Source of the DNA: Chloroflexota bacterium
GTDB taxonomy: Bacteria; Chloroflexota; Dormibacteria; Dormibacterales; Dormibacteraceae
Direction: 5' to 3'
NCBI GenBank assembly: GCA_005880315.1
Contig: VBHB01000101.1
Span: 1 to 52,128 of the forward strand
DNA length: 52,128 bases
Position 1 is the first letter of the stretch. Every line of letters starts with the position of its first letter. A program made the position numbers and the translations under genes. Positions 24,568-33,325 of this stretch are shown here, piece after piece. Below the pieces are notes generated by a model. That model worked only from the letters and a program-made list of their open reading frames with translations, was not told the DNA's origin and did no database searches.

Positions 24568-24755
24568 AGTGAAACGATCGCATCACACATTTGGATATGG
24601 CTACGGCCGATCACAACCCTGGGATCCAGCCATTCGGGCACAGATGGTGGTTAGAACGCGTCAGGCGGGCAGCGCCAAGGCCCCGGCGCTTCTGCCCTGC
24701 TCGCTTTCCCCCGGCCAAACGCGGTATGTTCGGGAGCGCTGGGGGTGCAGGTTTT

Positions 24756-25715
24756 ATGAATCGACCTTTTCGTTTTGGCTTGGCGCTGGCGAGCGTGCTG
24801 CTGGCCATCTTTTCGACTAACGCGCTTGCTAGTGATTCCGTCACGCGTGTTCTGACGACTGCTCCGCCGAATTTGCCGGAGAGCATCGCCATCGATCACA
24901 TGGGCACGACGTATCTGAGCCTCCCATTCGCGAGCAAGGTGGTGAAATTCGCGCCGGGAGGGAGCCTGGTAACGGTTGCCACCTTCCCTTCGTTTCCGCT
25001 CGGAGTCCGGCTGGACCCCGAGGGCAACGTCTTCGTCGCCGTCGTCGGCAGTGGCATCTGGAAGGTCCCGGCCGCGGGCGGCCCCGCGGTCCAGGTGGCC
25101 GCAGGCTCGGGTCTGTGGAATGGGCTGGCGTTTGACCACCGCGGCAATCTCTACGTTTCGGAATCGGGCGGCGGGGCGATCTGGCGCCTCGACAAGAACG
25201 GCGACTTCAAGTTGTGGTCGGGAAGCTCGCTGCTGAAAGGGACTACCTCGGCCGGACCGTGCGGTCTCGTGCATCCGGCCGTTCCATCGTTTGGGCCGTT
25301 GGGCGCGAATGGAATCGCGTTCAACAAGCACGGTGACATGCTGGTCGCGAACACTGATTTCGGCGAAATCATCCGCATCCTGACGAACCCTGACGGCAGC
25401 GCCGGCACCGCAAGCGTTGTCAGCGGTCCCGACTGCAGCCTCTGGGGGGCCGACGGGGTCGCCATGGACAACGCTGACAACCTCTACGTGGCCGCTAACT
25501 CCAAAGGACAGATCGACCGTGTCGACCCGGCCGGTCACGTCCACGTTCTGTCCGCGGGCGATCCCCTGAGCTTCCCGTCGGACATCGCGTTCGGGACCGG
25601 CCGTGGCGACCGCACCGACATCTTCATCTCGAACTTTGCCGCCTTTCCAACCAGCGGCGGCGCGCCGGGCGTGCTCGAGATGGATACTGGAATCCCGGGC
25701 AGCCCTCTCGGTTAG
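24756..25715 (+). CDS. Secreted SMP-30/NHL-like beta-propeller protein
   Basis: A 319-residue exported protein. The signal peptide ends near NALAS (residues about 1-27). The rest is a six-bladed propeller of the SMP-30/gluconolactonase or NHL type, with repeats such as LPESIAIDHMGTTYLS, GLAFDHRGNLYVSESG and GVAMDNADNLYVAANS. The catalytic acidic residues of lactonases cannot be placed with confidence. ATG 24756 gives a clean signal peptide; the frame continues 55 codons upstream through low-complexity sequence that is not needed. It is followed by the MBL gene 15 bases later and may share its transcript. Confidence 0.75.
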   Translation: MNRPFRFGLALASVLLAIFSTNALASDSVTRVLTTAPPNLPESIAIDHMGTTYLSLPFASKVVKFAPGGSLVTVATFPSFPLGVRLDPEGNVFVAVVGSGIWKVPAAGGPAVQVAAGSGLWNGLAFDHRGNLYVSESGGGAIWRLDKNGDFKLWSGSSLLKGTTSAGPCGLVHPAVPSFGPLGANGIAFNKHGDMLVANTDFGEIIRILTNPDGSAGTASVVSGPDCSLWGADGVAMDNADNLYVAANSKGQIDRVDPAGHVHVLSAGDPLSFPSDIAFGTGRGDRTDIFISNFAAFPTSGGAPGVLEMDTGIPGSPLG

Positions 25716-25730
25716 GGGACGAGACCTCCG

Positions 25731-26564
25731 TTGAGTCGTGATGGCCCTTGCTATATCTGCGCAACGTGCGGGGTCCAGTACGCGCCCACCGACGAGTCGC
25801 CTTCACGCTGCGACATTTGCGAAGACGAGCGACAGTACGTGGGCTGGTCAGGTCAGCAGTGGTTGACGCTCGACGACCTCCGCAAAGACCACCACAACGA
25901 GATTCGTGACGATCTCGGCCTGACCGGCATCGGGACGAAGCCCGCGTTCGCCATCGGCCAGCGAGCGCTGCTGGTTCGCTCGACGCAAGGCAACGTGCTC
26001 TGGGATTGCATCACCCTCATCGACGACGCGACCGTTGACGCAGTAAGAAAGCTGGGCGGTGTACGCGCGATCGCGATCTCGCATCCGCATTACTACTCAT
26101 CGATGGTCGAGTGGAGCCTAACCTTCGACGCGCCGGTTTACCTCAACGCCGCCGACCGACGGTGGGTGATGCGCCCAGACGCGCGAATCGAGCACTGGAC
26201 CGGGGATACCAAATCACTTTGGGATGGGATGACGCTCATCCGCGCCGGCGGGCACTTCGAAGGCGGCACGGTGATGCATGTCCCAAGCGGAGCTGAGGGC
26301 CGAGGAGCTGTTCTCGCCGGCGACATCCTCCAGGTGGCGCAGGACCGTCGCTGGGTGAGTTTCATGTACAGCTACCCGAACTACATTCCACTGTCCGCGA
26401 GCGAGATCGATCGCATCGTCGCCACCCTGGAAACGTTCCGCTTCGATCGCATCTACGGCGCCTGGTGGGACCGCAACGTGGCGTCAGACGCTGAGGCCGC
26501 GGTCCGCCGATCGGCGGAGCGCTACAAGAAAGCGCTGGGTCACGCAGCCGCTCTCAAAAAGTAA
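25731..26564 (+). CDS. MBL-fold protein with zinc-ribbon N-terminus
   Basis: A 277-residue metallo-beta-lactamase-fold protein. Two CxxC pairs at residues 10-13 and 27-30 form a rubredoxin-like zinc knuckle. The MBL domain follows. Its first metal motif reads HPHYYSSM, while active members have HxHxDH, so Asp and the last His are missing. Later elements GGHFEGGTVMH and LAGDILQV keep a His and an Asp. The catalytic site is therefore degenerate or rearranged. TTG 25731 is the only start giving the zinc knuckle; no in-frame ATG or GTG precedes it. It is convergent with the alcohol dehydrogenase, overlapping by 11 bases. Confidence 0.78.
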   Translation: MSRDGPCYICATCGVQYAPTDESPSRCDICEDERQYVGWSGQQWLTLDDLRKDHHNEIRDDLGLTGIGTKPAFAIGQRALLVRSTQGNVLWDCITLIDDATVDAVRKLGGVRAIAISHPHYYSSMVEWSLTFDAPVYLNAADRRWVMRPDARIEHWTGDTKSLWDGMTLIRAGGHFEGGTVMHVPSGAEGRGAVLAGDILQVAQDRRWVSFMYSYPNYIPLSASEIDRIVATLETFRFDRIYGAWWDRNVASDAEAAVRRSAERYKKALGHAAALKK

Positions 26565-27633
26565 TCACCGTGCGCAGGCCTTCGCCGCGGCGGGCGGTGT
26601 CGATCGCCTCGTTGATGCGCGCGAGCGGGAACCGGGCGGTGACGAGCTCATCGAGCTTCAGCTGCCCCGCGCGGTACGCCTCCACGAGCGCCGGGATGTC
26701 GACCTGCGGGCGGATCGCCCCCATCTTGCAGCCCAGCACGCGCCGTGCGCTGTCGGCGAGCTCGCCCGGATCCACAGGCACCGTCACGCCCGTCCCTGTG
26801 ATGCCGACGATGACCACGGTCCCGCCTCGGCGCGACGTCGTCAATCCCAGCTCGATGGCCGCCGGACTGCCGGCAGATATAAAGGTGTAGTCGGCGCCGC
26901 GGCCCTCGGTTGCCTCTCGAATCGCCGTGGCCGCGTCGGTCCGCTTCGGGTTGACGACGTTGGTGGCCCCAAACAACCGGGCGGCTTCGAGCCGCGATTC
27001 GGAAACGTCGACTGCGATGACCGGGCGCGCGCCCGCCAGCGCGGCGCCCTGCACGCTGTTCAGTCCGACCCCACCGGCTCCGATGACGACGACGCTCGCC
27101 CCCGGGGCTACCTGCGCGGTGTTGCGCACGGCCCCGACGCCCGTCGCCACCGCGCATGCGAGGAGGCAGCCGCTCTCGGGCGGCACACCTGCGGGGATTG
27201 GCACCACCTGCGACGAGTGCACGGTCACGGACTCCGCAAAGCCGCCCACATGCATCGCCTGCTTGAGGCGGCCTCCGCGGGCAAGGCGGAGCGGTCCGCT
27301 CTCATCGATGGCAAATGCCCCCACGCATTGGGTCGGCTCGCCCCGCATGCAGTAGAAGCACCGCCCGCAGCTGCGCACGAGCGTCACGACCACATGGTCG
27401 CCCGACCGCAGGGAGTCGACATCGGGTCCGACGTCGGTGACGACGCCCGCCACTTCGTGACCGTAAACCGCCGGCAGGTCGCCGCCCCACGCGCCCTCAA
27501 TGAAGCTGATGTCGCTGTGGCAGACGCCGCATGCGTCGACGCGCACGGAAACTTCGCCAGAAGCCGGCTTGGCGAGCTCGACTTCCTCGATCACGAGCGG
27601 ATGACCAAATCGGTGGCACACTGCGGCGCGCAT
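26554..27633 (-). CDS. Zinc-dependent alcohol dehydrogenase (MDR family)
   Basis: A 359-residue medium-chain dehydrogenase/reductase using NAD(P). Catalytic zinc ligands are Cys35 in ACGVCHSD and His59-Glu60 in YGHEV. The structural zinc is bound by Cys89, Cys92, Cys95 and Cys103 in the SCGRCFYCMRGEPTQC segment. The dinucleotide fold carries VIGAGGVGLNSVQGA near 177. An acidic residue (VDVSE) after the second strand favours NAD. ATG 27633 gives the standard MRAAVCHRFG start, and 22 upstream residues are not family-like. It is divergent from the MFS gene with only 13 bases between starts. The substrate alcohol is unknown. Confidence 0.9.
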   Translation of the reverse strand: MRAAVCHRFGHPLVIEEVELAKPASGEVSVRVDACGVCHSDISFIEGAWGGDLPAVYGHEVAGVVTDVGPDVDSLRSGDHVVVTLVRSCGRCFYCMRGEPTQCVGAFAIDESGPLRLARGGRLKQAMHVGGFAESVTVHSSQVVPIPAGVPPESGCLLACAVATGVGAVRNTAQVAPGASVVVIGAGGVGLNSVQGAALAGARPVIAVDVSESRLEAARLFGATNVVNPKRTDAATAIREATEGRGADYTFISAGSPAAIELGLTTSRRGGTVVIVGITGTGVTVPVDPGELADSARRVLGCKMGAIRPQVDIPALVEAYRAGQLKLDELVTARFPLARINEAIDTARRGEGLRTVITF

Positions 27634-27646
27634 TGGGTAAGCAATA

Positions 27647-28858
27647 ATGCGCGCCGCTGTGGGTTCGCCACCTGAGACGGATGTGATCGAGCCGGTCAAC
27701 CCCTCGCGCAGACTGATCGTGTTCGCCGGCGCCGTCTTCGCCGCTGAGTCGGGCTTTTACGCTGTGGTCCCGCCGCAGATCCCCCGACTCGTAAGCGATC
27801 TCCACCTCACCACCACAGAGGTGGGAGTCCTCGTCGCCGCTTACCCAGCGGGCGTGCTTCTCGGCGCGGTGCCTTCGATCGCGATGGTGGATCGCTTCGG
27901 GGTACGCGCGACGACGTTCGCCGGCTTTGCTCTGCTCATCGTCGCCACGCTTGGCTTCGGGTGGGGAACAGCCGGCGTCGTCCTCGATGCCGCCCGCTTC
28001 GTGCAGGGCATCGGCGGGGCGGTGGCGTGGTCCGGGGCACTGGCCTGGCTAACGAGCACCACTTCTCCGGGGCGGCGCGGTTCCGTCATCGGCGCAGCCA
28101 TCGGCGCAGCACTGATCGGGATGGTGGTCGGACCAGCCATGGGCGCCGCCGCCGCCCAGGCCGGTCGTGGCCTGGTCTTCAGCGGGCTCGCCGTTCTCCT
28201 CGCAGTCCTCGCGCTTGGCGCGCCCGTCTCGTCGCCGGCCTCGAGCCGCACGCGTGGATCGGCGCGGGCGCTTCTCCGCCTGCTCAGCAACCGCAAGGCT
28301 GCAGTGGGCAACGGGGTGCTGTTCGTGGTCGGCATCGTGGGTGGCACGGCGTTGAGCCTGTTGCCGCTACTGGTGGCGCGGTTGCAGGGCTCGGCGGCGA
28401 CGATCGCCTGGATCCTGGCCGTCAGCTATCTCGTGGCGGCGCTTCTCAGCGCAGCCGCCGGCCGCCTGTCGGATCGTGTCGGGCGGCTGGCTCCGACCGT
28501 GGTCGGCCTGGTCATCGCGGCCGTGCTACTCCCTGTGTTTCCGCTCTTCACGGCCCTGGCGCCTCTCGTGATCGTGTCAATCGTGGCCAGCGCTGTGATC
28601 TCGAGCCTGTGGACGCCAACCGCGGCGATGATCACCGATGCGGCAGATCCAGGCGCCAGCGGGCACGCGGTCGGGGTGGCGGCCATGAATGCGTCCTGGG
28701 CCGCCGGCGGCGCGGCGGGCGCGCTCTTGATGGCACGGCTCGCCGACACAGCGGGGTTCGGCCTCCCCTTTGCCCTCGCGGGCGGCCTCTGCGCCGCCTC
28801 GGCGCTGCTCGCGCCGCTCATCTATCGGCGAGTAGCACGGCTCGTGGAGCAGGCGTAG
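27647..28858 (+). CDS. MFS transporter, drug-efflux-like
   Basis: A 403-residue, 12-span MFS protein. The first half has VPPQIPRLVSDLHLTTTEVG, typical of DHA1-type efflux pumps, then MVDRFGVRATTFAG in the 2-3 loop and RFVQGIGGAVAWSGALAW in span 4. A conserved loop GRLSDRVGRLAP lies between spans 8 and 9. ATG 27647 gives a short N-terminus. It is divergent from the zinc ADH. Substrate direction is inferred from the DHA1-like motifs only. Confidence 0.82.
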   Translation: MRAAVGSPPETDVIEPVNPSRRLIVFAGAVFAAESGFYAVVPPQIPRLVSDLHLTTTEVGVLVAAYPAGVLLGAVPSIAMVDRFGVRATTFAGFALLIVATLGFGWGTAGVVLDAARFVQGIGGAVAWSGALAWLTSTTSPGRRGSVIGAAIGAALIGMVVGPAMGAAAAQAGRGLVFSGLAVLLAVLALGAPVSSPASSRTRGSARALLRLLSNRKAAVGNGVLFVVGIVGGTALSLLPLLVARLQGSAATIAWILAVSYLVAALLSAAAGRLSDRVGRLAPTVVGLVIAAVLLPVFPLFTALAPLVIVSIVASAVISSLWTPTAAMITDAADPGASGHAVGVAAMNASWAAGGAAGALLMARLADTAGFGLPFALAGGLCAASALLAPLIYRRVARLVEQA

Positions 28859-28946
28859 GGGCGCCTCGCCTGAACGGGGTTGCCCGGCATTAGTTCGCAC
28901 CACACAAGAACACCCTTGCGCAAGTCACAAACCCGTGATACGGTCC

Positions 28947-28974
28947 GGTAAGCGCTTACCGGTAAGCGCTTACT
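28947..28974. promoter_or_regulatory. Tandem LacI-family operators
   Basis: GGTAAGCGCTTACC (28947-28960) is a perfect palindrome and is followed without gap by GGTAAGCGCTTACT (28961-28974), a second copy with one change. Both have the central CG and AAGCGCTT core of LacI/GalR-family operators. They lie just downstream of a TTGCGC (28916-28921) and TGATAC (28936-28941) pair that may be the promoter, about 40 bases before lacI. Bound repressor would block the whole locus, including its own gene. Confidence 0.75.
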
Positions 28975-29013
28975 CCCCGGTATTGGACATGCGAGAGGTA
29001 AGGCCCAGACGCG

Positions 29014-30090
29014 ATGGCGGAGCCGAAGAAAGCCAAAGGGACCCTGACCATCTACGACGTCGCCAAGCTGGCCGGCGTCTCCATCGCGTCCGTGTCTCGC
29101 GTCCTCAACGGCCAGGGCACTCCGCGCGCTGAGACCCGCGACCGGGTGATGCGCGCCGTTCGAGAGCTCAGCTTCGTGCCCGACGGCGCGGCGCGCGCTC
29201 TCTCCAACGGCCTCAAAGAAGTCGTCGGCGTCGTCTTCCGCCGGGAGAACGGTGAAACGTACCTCGAGGGCGAGGACGAGAGCTTCCTCTTCATCGATGT
29301 GATCAATCGCGGCATCGAGGTGGGAGCGCGCCGCCGCGGATTCGACCTGTTGATCAGCTCCGTCGGCTTCAACGACGACAACGTGGTGGAACGCATTGGC
29401 GCGCTGGCGGGCAAAGCAGACGGTCTCATCCTCCACGACCGGATGCTCTCGGCCGCCGGAATCGCGCGCCTGGCTGACATGGTGCCGGTCGTGACCCTGG
29501 CCGGCACCTCTACCCCGGCGTCAATGAACGTCCGCTGTGACAACGAAGCGGGCATCCGGGATTTGGTCCGTCATCTGGTGATCGAGCACGGATATCGGAG
29601 TCTCGGCTACGTCTCGGGGCGCGCCGACAGCCCCGACAACAGGACCCGCCAACACGCATTCGAAACCGAAGCGGTCGCCGTCGGGGCCGAGATCGACACG
29701 GGTCAGGCCTGGCAAGGCAACTACAGCGCTGCGGGCGGCGCCAACGTGGTGGAGTCGCTGCTGGCCGCCGGACGGAAGCTGCCGCGGGCCATCCTGTGCG
29801 CCAACGACCAGACGGCCCTGGGCGTCATCCATGCCCTCGCCCAGCGCGGCGTCCGTGTGCCGCAGGATGTCGCGATCACCGGGTTCGATGACGTGCCTGT
29901 TGCCCGCCATCTTCATCCACCATTGACCACCGTCCGCCAGCCGATGCAGGAGCTCGGCGCGATGGCGTTCGAGATTCTGTATTCGCGAATCAGCGCGGCC
30001 GCCGGAAAGGCCGACACGGTCCTGCCGGTCGAGTTGGTGGTGCGCGAGAGCTGCGGCTGCACCAGCAGCTCAGCCAAGGACGGTGCCTGA
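29014..30090 (+). CDS. LacI-family transcriptional regulator
   Basis: A 358-residue LacI/GalR repressor. The DNA-binding head is at residues 12-32 (TIYDVAKLAGVSIASVSRVL), with the hinge following. The periplasmic-binding-like sensor fills the rest. GHR-like GYVSGRADSPDNRTR and CANDQTALGVIHAL, then GFDDVPVARHLHPPLTTVRQ are classic LacI motifs. An insertion after the hinge (YLEGEDESFLFIDVIN) is slightly longer than usual. It lies 40 bases after the tandem operators and ends overlapping the permease gene (TGATG), so it is the first gene of the carbohydrate operon it probably controls. The inducer is likely a beta-glucoside. Confidence 0.93.
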   Translation: MAEPKKAKGTLTIYDVAKLAGVSIASVSRVLNGQGTPRAETRDRVMRAVRELSFVPDGAARALSNGLKEVVGVVFRRENGETYLEGEDESFLFIDVINRGIEVGARRRGFDLLISSVGFNDDNVVERIGALAGKADGLILHDRMLSAAGIARLADMVPVVTLAGTSTPASMNVRCDNEAGIRDLVRHLVIEHGYRSLGYVSGRADSPDNRTRQHAFETEAVAVGAEIDTGQAWQGNYSAAGGANVVESLLAAGRKLPRAILCANDQTALGVIHALAQRGVRVPQDVAITGFDDVPVARHLHPPLTTVRQPMQELGAMAFEILYSRISAAAGKADTVLPVELVVRESCGCTSSSAKDGA

Positions 30091-31082
30091 TGCGCGCGCT
30101 GCTTCGCAGGCTCGGCGTCTACGTGCTGGCGGCTTGGGTCGCGATCACTGTCAGCTTCCTGCTGCCTCGTGTGGTGCCAGGCAACCCGGTCGCCGGCGCC
30201 GTCGCCCGGGCTTCGCAGTCCGGCAACTGCAACTCGCAATGCGTGATCGCCGTGGAAGAGCAGCTCGGGTACAACACCCACACGAGCGTTTGGGAGCAGT
30301 ACGTCTCTTACATCGGCAATCTCGCGCACGGTGACCTCGGACACTCGTGGTCCGAGAACGCGCCGGTCGGCAGCCTCATCCTCTCCTACCTGCCATGGAC
30401 GCTCGGTCTGCTGGTGATCGCGACCACAGTCAGCTTCGTCGCCGGCACGGCCATCGGCGTTTTGATGGCCTGGCGGCGAGGCTCGTGGTTCGAGTTCGTG
30501 CTGCCGGTCGCGACCTTCTTCCAGGCGCTTCCTTATTTCTTCCTTGCGCTGGTTCTCGTCTTGATCTTCGGCCAGACCGGCACCCTGCTCAAGTGGTTCC
30601 CGAGCCTTTTCGGCTACGACATCTACGCGGTCACGCCGGGGGCGAACCTGCCTTACGTCCAGAGCGTGCTGAGCCACGCGATCCTGCCCGCGGTCACAGT
30701 GATCCTCGCCTCGGTCGCGGGTTTCATCCTGGCGATGCGAAACCAGATGGTCACCACGATGGACGAGGACTTCGTCGTCGTGGCGGAGGCCAAGGGCCTG
30801 CGTGCGCGCACCGTGATCTGGTACGCGGCGCGCAATGCGCTCCTCCCCGTCATCTCCAACTTCACGATCGCGATCAGCCTCGTGGTCGCCGGGCAGATCC
30901 TGGTCGAGATCGTCTTCAACTATCCGGGGATCGGCTTTCACCTCTTTGACGCCCTCGGGAAGCTCGACTACTCGTTGGTGCAGGGGATCTTTGTCGTGAT
31001 TACGTTGATCGTGCTGGCCGCCAACCTCCTGGCGGACGTGGTCTACGTGATGATCGACCCCCGCGCCAGGCAGGCGGCTTGA
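30090..31082 (+). CDS. ABC importer permease, DppB/OppB type
   Basis: A 330-residue inner-membrane permease of the peptide/opine/nickel type. In several bacteria such systems carry oligosaccharides, for example cellobiose and other glucans. The N-terminal signature is YVLAAWVAITVSFLLPRVVP with NPV, followed by about six spans. The EAA loop that docks on the ATPase is EAKGLRARTVIWYAARNALL, near residues 232-251. The ATG overlaps the lacI stop. A Cys pair (CNSQC) occurs in the first periplasmic loop. The context with a GH3 glucosidase favours sugar rather than peptide uptake. Confidence 0.92.
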   Translation: MRALLRRLGVYVLAAWVAITVSFLLPRVVPGNPVAGAVARASQSGNCNSQCVIAVEEQLGYNTHTSVWEQYVSYIGNLAHGDLGHSWSENAPVGSLILSYLPWTLGLLVIATTVSFVAGTAIGVLMAWRRGSWFEFVLPVATFFQALPYFFLALVLVLIFGQTGTLLKWFPSLFGYDIYAVTPGANLPYVQSVLSHAILPAVTVILASVAGFILAMRNQMVTTMDEDFVVVAEAKGLRARTVIWYAARNALLPVISNFTIAISLVVAGQILVEIVFNYPGIGFHLFDALGKLDYSLVQGIFVVITLIVLAANLLADVVYVMIDPRARQAA

Positions 31083-31084
31083 CG

Positions 31085-33325
31085 ATGACGATCGACAGCA
31101 CCACCCTCACGCAGGCCCCGGTGGCTGGGCCGACTCCCGAGCCGATCCTTCGGACGGCTCGAATCGTTCGACTGCCGCGCTCTCCCAAGGTGATCGCCGG
31201 GCTCGTGATACTGGCCGTCTTCGGCGTGGTCGCGATCATCGGCCGGTGGATCTCGCCCTACTCACCCAACCAGACGGACCCCCAGAACTGGGTGCAGCAT
31301 GTCCTGGTTCCCGGCACCGGACCGGGCACCGGCTTCCCCGCCAACTACTACCCGCTGCCCTTTCCTCCGTCCTCGGCCCACTGGCTTGGCACCACGGTGT
31401 TCGCGCAAGACGTGTTGTCGCAGGTGCTGGCGTCGACGCAGGCCACGCTCTTCGTCGGCCTCCTTGCCGCCGCGATCGCCACCTGCCTCTCGATTCTCTT
31501 CGGGGTCAGCGCCGGCTATTTCGGCGGGGGCACCGACGAGGTCCTGTCGCTCGTCTCCAATGTCTTTCTGGCCATCCCGGGCCTGCCGCTTTTGATCGTG
31601 CTCGCCGACTACGTCCCCACCGCGGGATCGAGCATCTTTCTCGTCGCGATCATCATCGCTGTGACCGCTTGGGCATACAGCTCGCGCGTGCTGCGTGCTC
31701 AGACGCTGTCGCTGCGCAATCGCGACTTCGTCGAGGCCGCCAGGGTTTCGGGCGAAGGGCGCATACGGATCATCGTCGTGGAGTTGCTTCCCAACCTCAT
31801 CCCGATCGTCGCTGCGTCGTTTCTGTTCACCACGCTCTACGCCATCTACGCCTACGTGGCGATCGCGTTCCTCGGCCTCGGCGGTTCGCCCACCTCCTCT
31901 CCTCCAGGACTCTGGAACTGGGGGGAGATGCTGCGCGAGGGATTCGCGAACAACGCGATTCGCGGCGGGTGGTGGTGGTGGTGGGCGCCGCCTGGCCTTT
32001 GCGTCGCCCTCCTCGGCACCGGACTCGCCCTGCTGAACTTCGGCATCGACGAGTTCATCAACCCGCGGCTGCGCGCTGCGGGCCTTACGCGCCGCGCGGC
32101 GAAGAAAGCGGGCATCGTCTCTCGCGCGAAGCTGGGCATGACCCCCGTTGCAGCTCATCACGCGCAGGCGGTTTCGCGAAGCCAGGCCGGCATCACCGCG
32201 AGCAGAGAGGTGGGGCCGGAGCCGGTCCTCGAGATCCGCGGCCTCTGCGTCGATTACGGCTACGGCGAAGAGGCTGTTCACGCGGTGGTCGATTGCGACC
32301 TGGTCCTGAGGCGAGGACGCGTGCTGGGCCTGGCCGGTGAGAGTGGAAGTGGCAAGACCACGCTCGCGCTGGCCGCCATCCGCCTGTTGCGTTCTCCGGC
32401 CGTGATCACAGACGGCCAGGTTCTTTTCCACTCCAAGCCGGTCGGCGGTGAAGGACCGAGCGGGACCATCGACATGCTCGCTGCCGACGCCGACACGCTG
32501 CGCGCGGTGCGGTGGTCCGAGATCTCGGTCGTGCTGCAGAGCTCTATGAACGCTCTCAACCCTGTGATCAGCATCGGTGCCCAGTTCGACGACATGCTTC
32601 GTGTGCATCGGCCGCACCTGTCGCGAACCGCCCGACATGAGATGTCGGGGGCGATGCTCGAGCTGGTCGGCATCAATCCCGACCGGCTCCGGAGCTACGC
32701 GCACGAGCTGTCCGGTGGCATGCGGCAGAGGGCGATGATCGCGATGGCGCTCGCGCTCGAACCCCAGGTGATGATCCTCGACGAGCCGACGACCGCCCTC
32801 GACGTCGTCACGCAGCGAGAGATCCTCGAGGAGCTGATCGGGCTTCGCGACCGGCTCGGGTTCGCGGCGCTGTTCATCACGCATGACCTCTCGCTGCTCG
32901 TCGAGATCGCGGATGAGATCGCGGTCATGTATGCGGGACGGTTGATGGAGCGGGCGCCCGCGGCCGCGTTGTTCAACGCTCCGCGCCTTCCGTACACGCA
33001 TGGCCTCATCCACTGCTTCCCGCCGATGCATGGCCAGCGTTCCCGCATGGATGGAATCCCGGGCTCACCGCCAGACTTGAGGGCGCTTCCCAAGGGCTGC
33101 GCATTCAATCCGCGCTGCGCATGGGCGCTGGATCAGTGCCGGCACGACGTGCCGCATCTTGCGCCGCTGAACGGTTCGGCGCGGGAGGTGGCGTGCTGGC
33201 TCCACAGGGGAGACGCGAAAGTTCCCGCCGAGCTGGCGCGGCCCGATCCGGTGATCGTCGCTGAACGGGGTTCTGTCGCCCCACCCGGGAATTTGGCCCG
33301 ACCCCCCCACGAGGTGGGGAGGTGA
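31085..33325 (+). CDS. Fused ABC permease (DppC) and ATPase (DppD)
   Basis: A 746-residue single-chain fusion. Residues 1-335 are a DppC-type permease with the EAA loop EAARVSGEGRIRIIVVELLP and a tryptophan run WWWWW near 300. Residues 375-720 are a DppD-type ATPase: Walker A GESGSGKTT at about 417, signature LSGGMRQR near 541, Walker B VMILDEPT near 562, and the oligopeptide-transporter tail GCAFNPRCAWALDQC near 671. The joining region (about 335-375) is Ala/Arg-rich. Separate dppC and dppD are the rule; a one-piece version fixes stoichiometry. ATG 31085 is preferred over TTG 31079. No frameshift is seen at the join, so the fusion is genuine in this sequence. Confidence 0.9.
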   Translation: MTIDSTTLTQAPVAGPTPEPILRTARIVRLPRSPKVIAGLVILAVFGVVAIIGRWISPYSPNQTDPQNWVQHVLVPGTGPGTGFPANYYPLPFPPSSAHWLGTTVFAQDVLSQVLASTQATLFVGLLAAAIATCLSILFGVSAGYFGGGTDEVLSLVSNVFLAIPGLPLLIVLADYVPTAGSSIFLVAIIIAVTAWAYSSRVLRAQTLSLRNRDFVEAARVSGEGRIRIIVVELLPNLIPIVAASFLFTTLYAIYAYVAIAFLGLGGSPTSSPPGLWNWGEMLREGFANNAIRGGWWWWWAPPGLCVALLGTGLALLNFGIDEFINPRLRAAGLTRRAAKKAGIVSRAKLGMTPVAAHHAQAVSRSQAGITASREVGPEPVLEIRGLCVDYGYGEEAVHAVVDCDLVLRRGRVLGLAGESGSGKTTLALAAIRLLRSPAVITDGQVLFHSKPVGGEGPSGTIDMLAADADTLRAVRWSEISVVLQSSMNALNPVISIGAQFDDMLRVHRPHLSRTARHEMSGAMLELVGINPDRLRSYAHELSGGMRQRAMIAMALALEPQVMILDEPTTALDVVTQREILEELIGLRDRLGFAALFITHDLSLLVEIADEIAVMYAGRLMERAPAAALFNAPRLPYTHGLIHCFPPMHGQRSRMDGIPGSPPDLRALPKGCAFNPRCAWALDQCRHDVPHLAPLNGSAREVACWLHRGDAKVPAELARPDPVIVAERGSVAPPGNLARPPHEVGR

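Noticed and set aside
24591-24755. Longer secreted propeller with 55 extra residues
   Set aside because: The signal peptide begins at ATG 24756; the extra part would place it internally.
31970-31990. TGG repeat as an unstable microsatellite or frameshift site
   Set aside because: It encodes a Trp run in a permease segment where several Trp are common, and the frame is intact on both sides.
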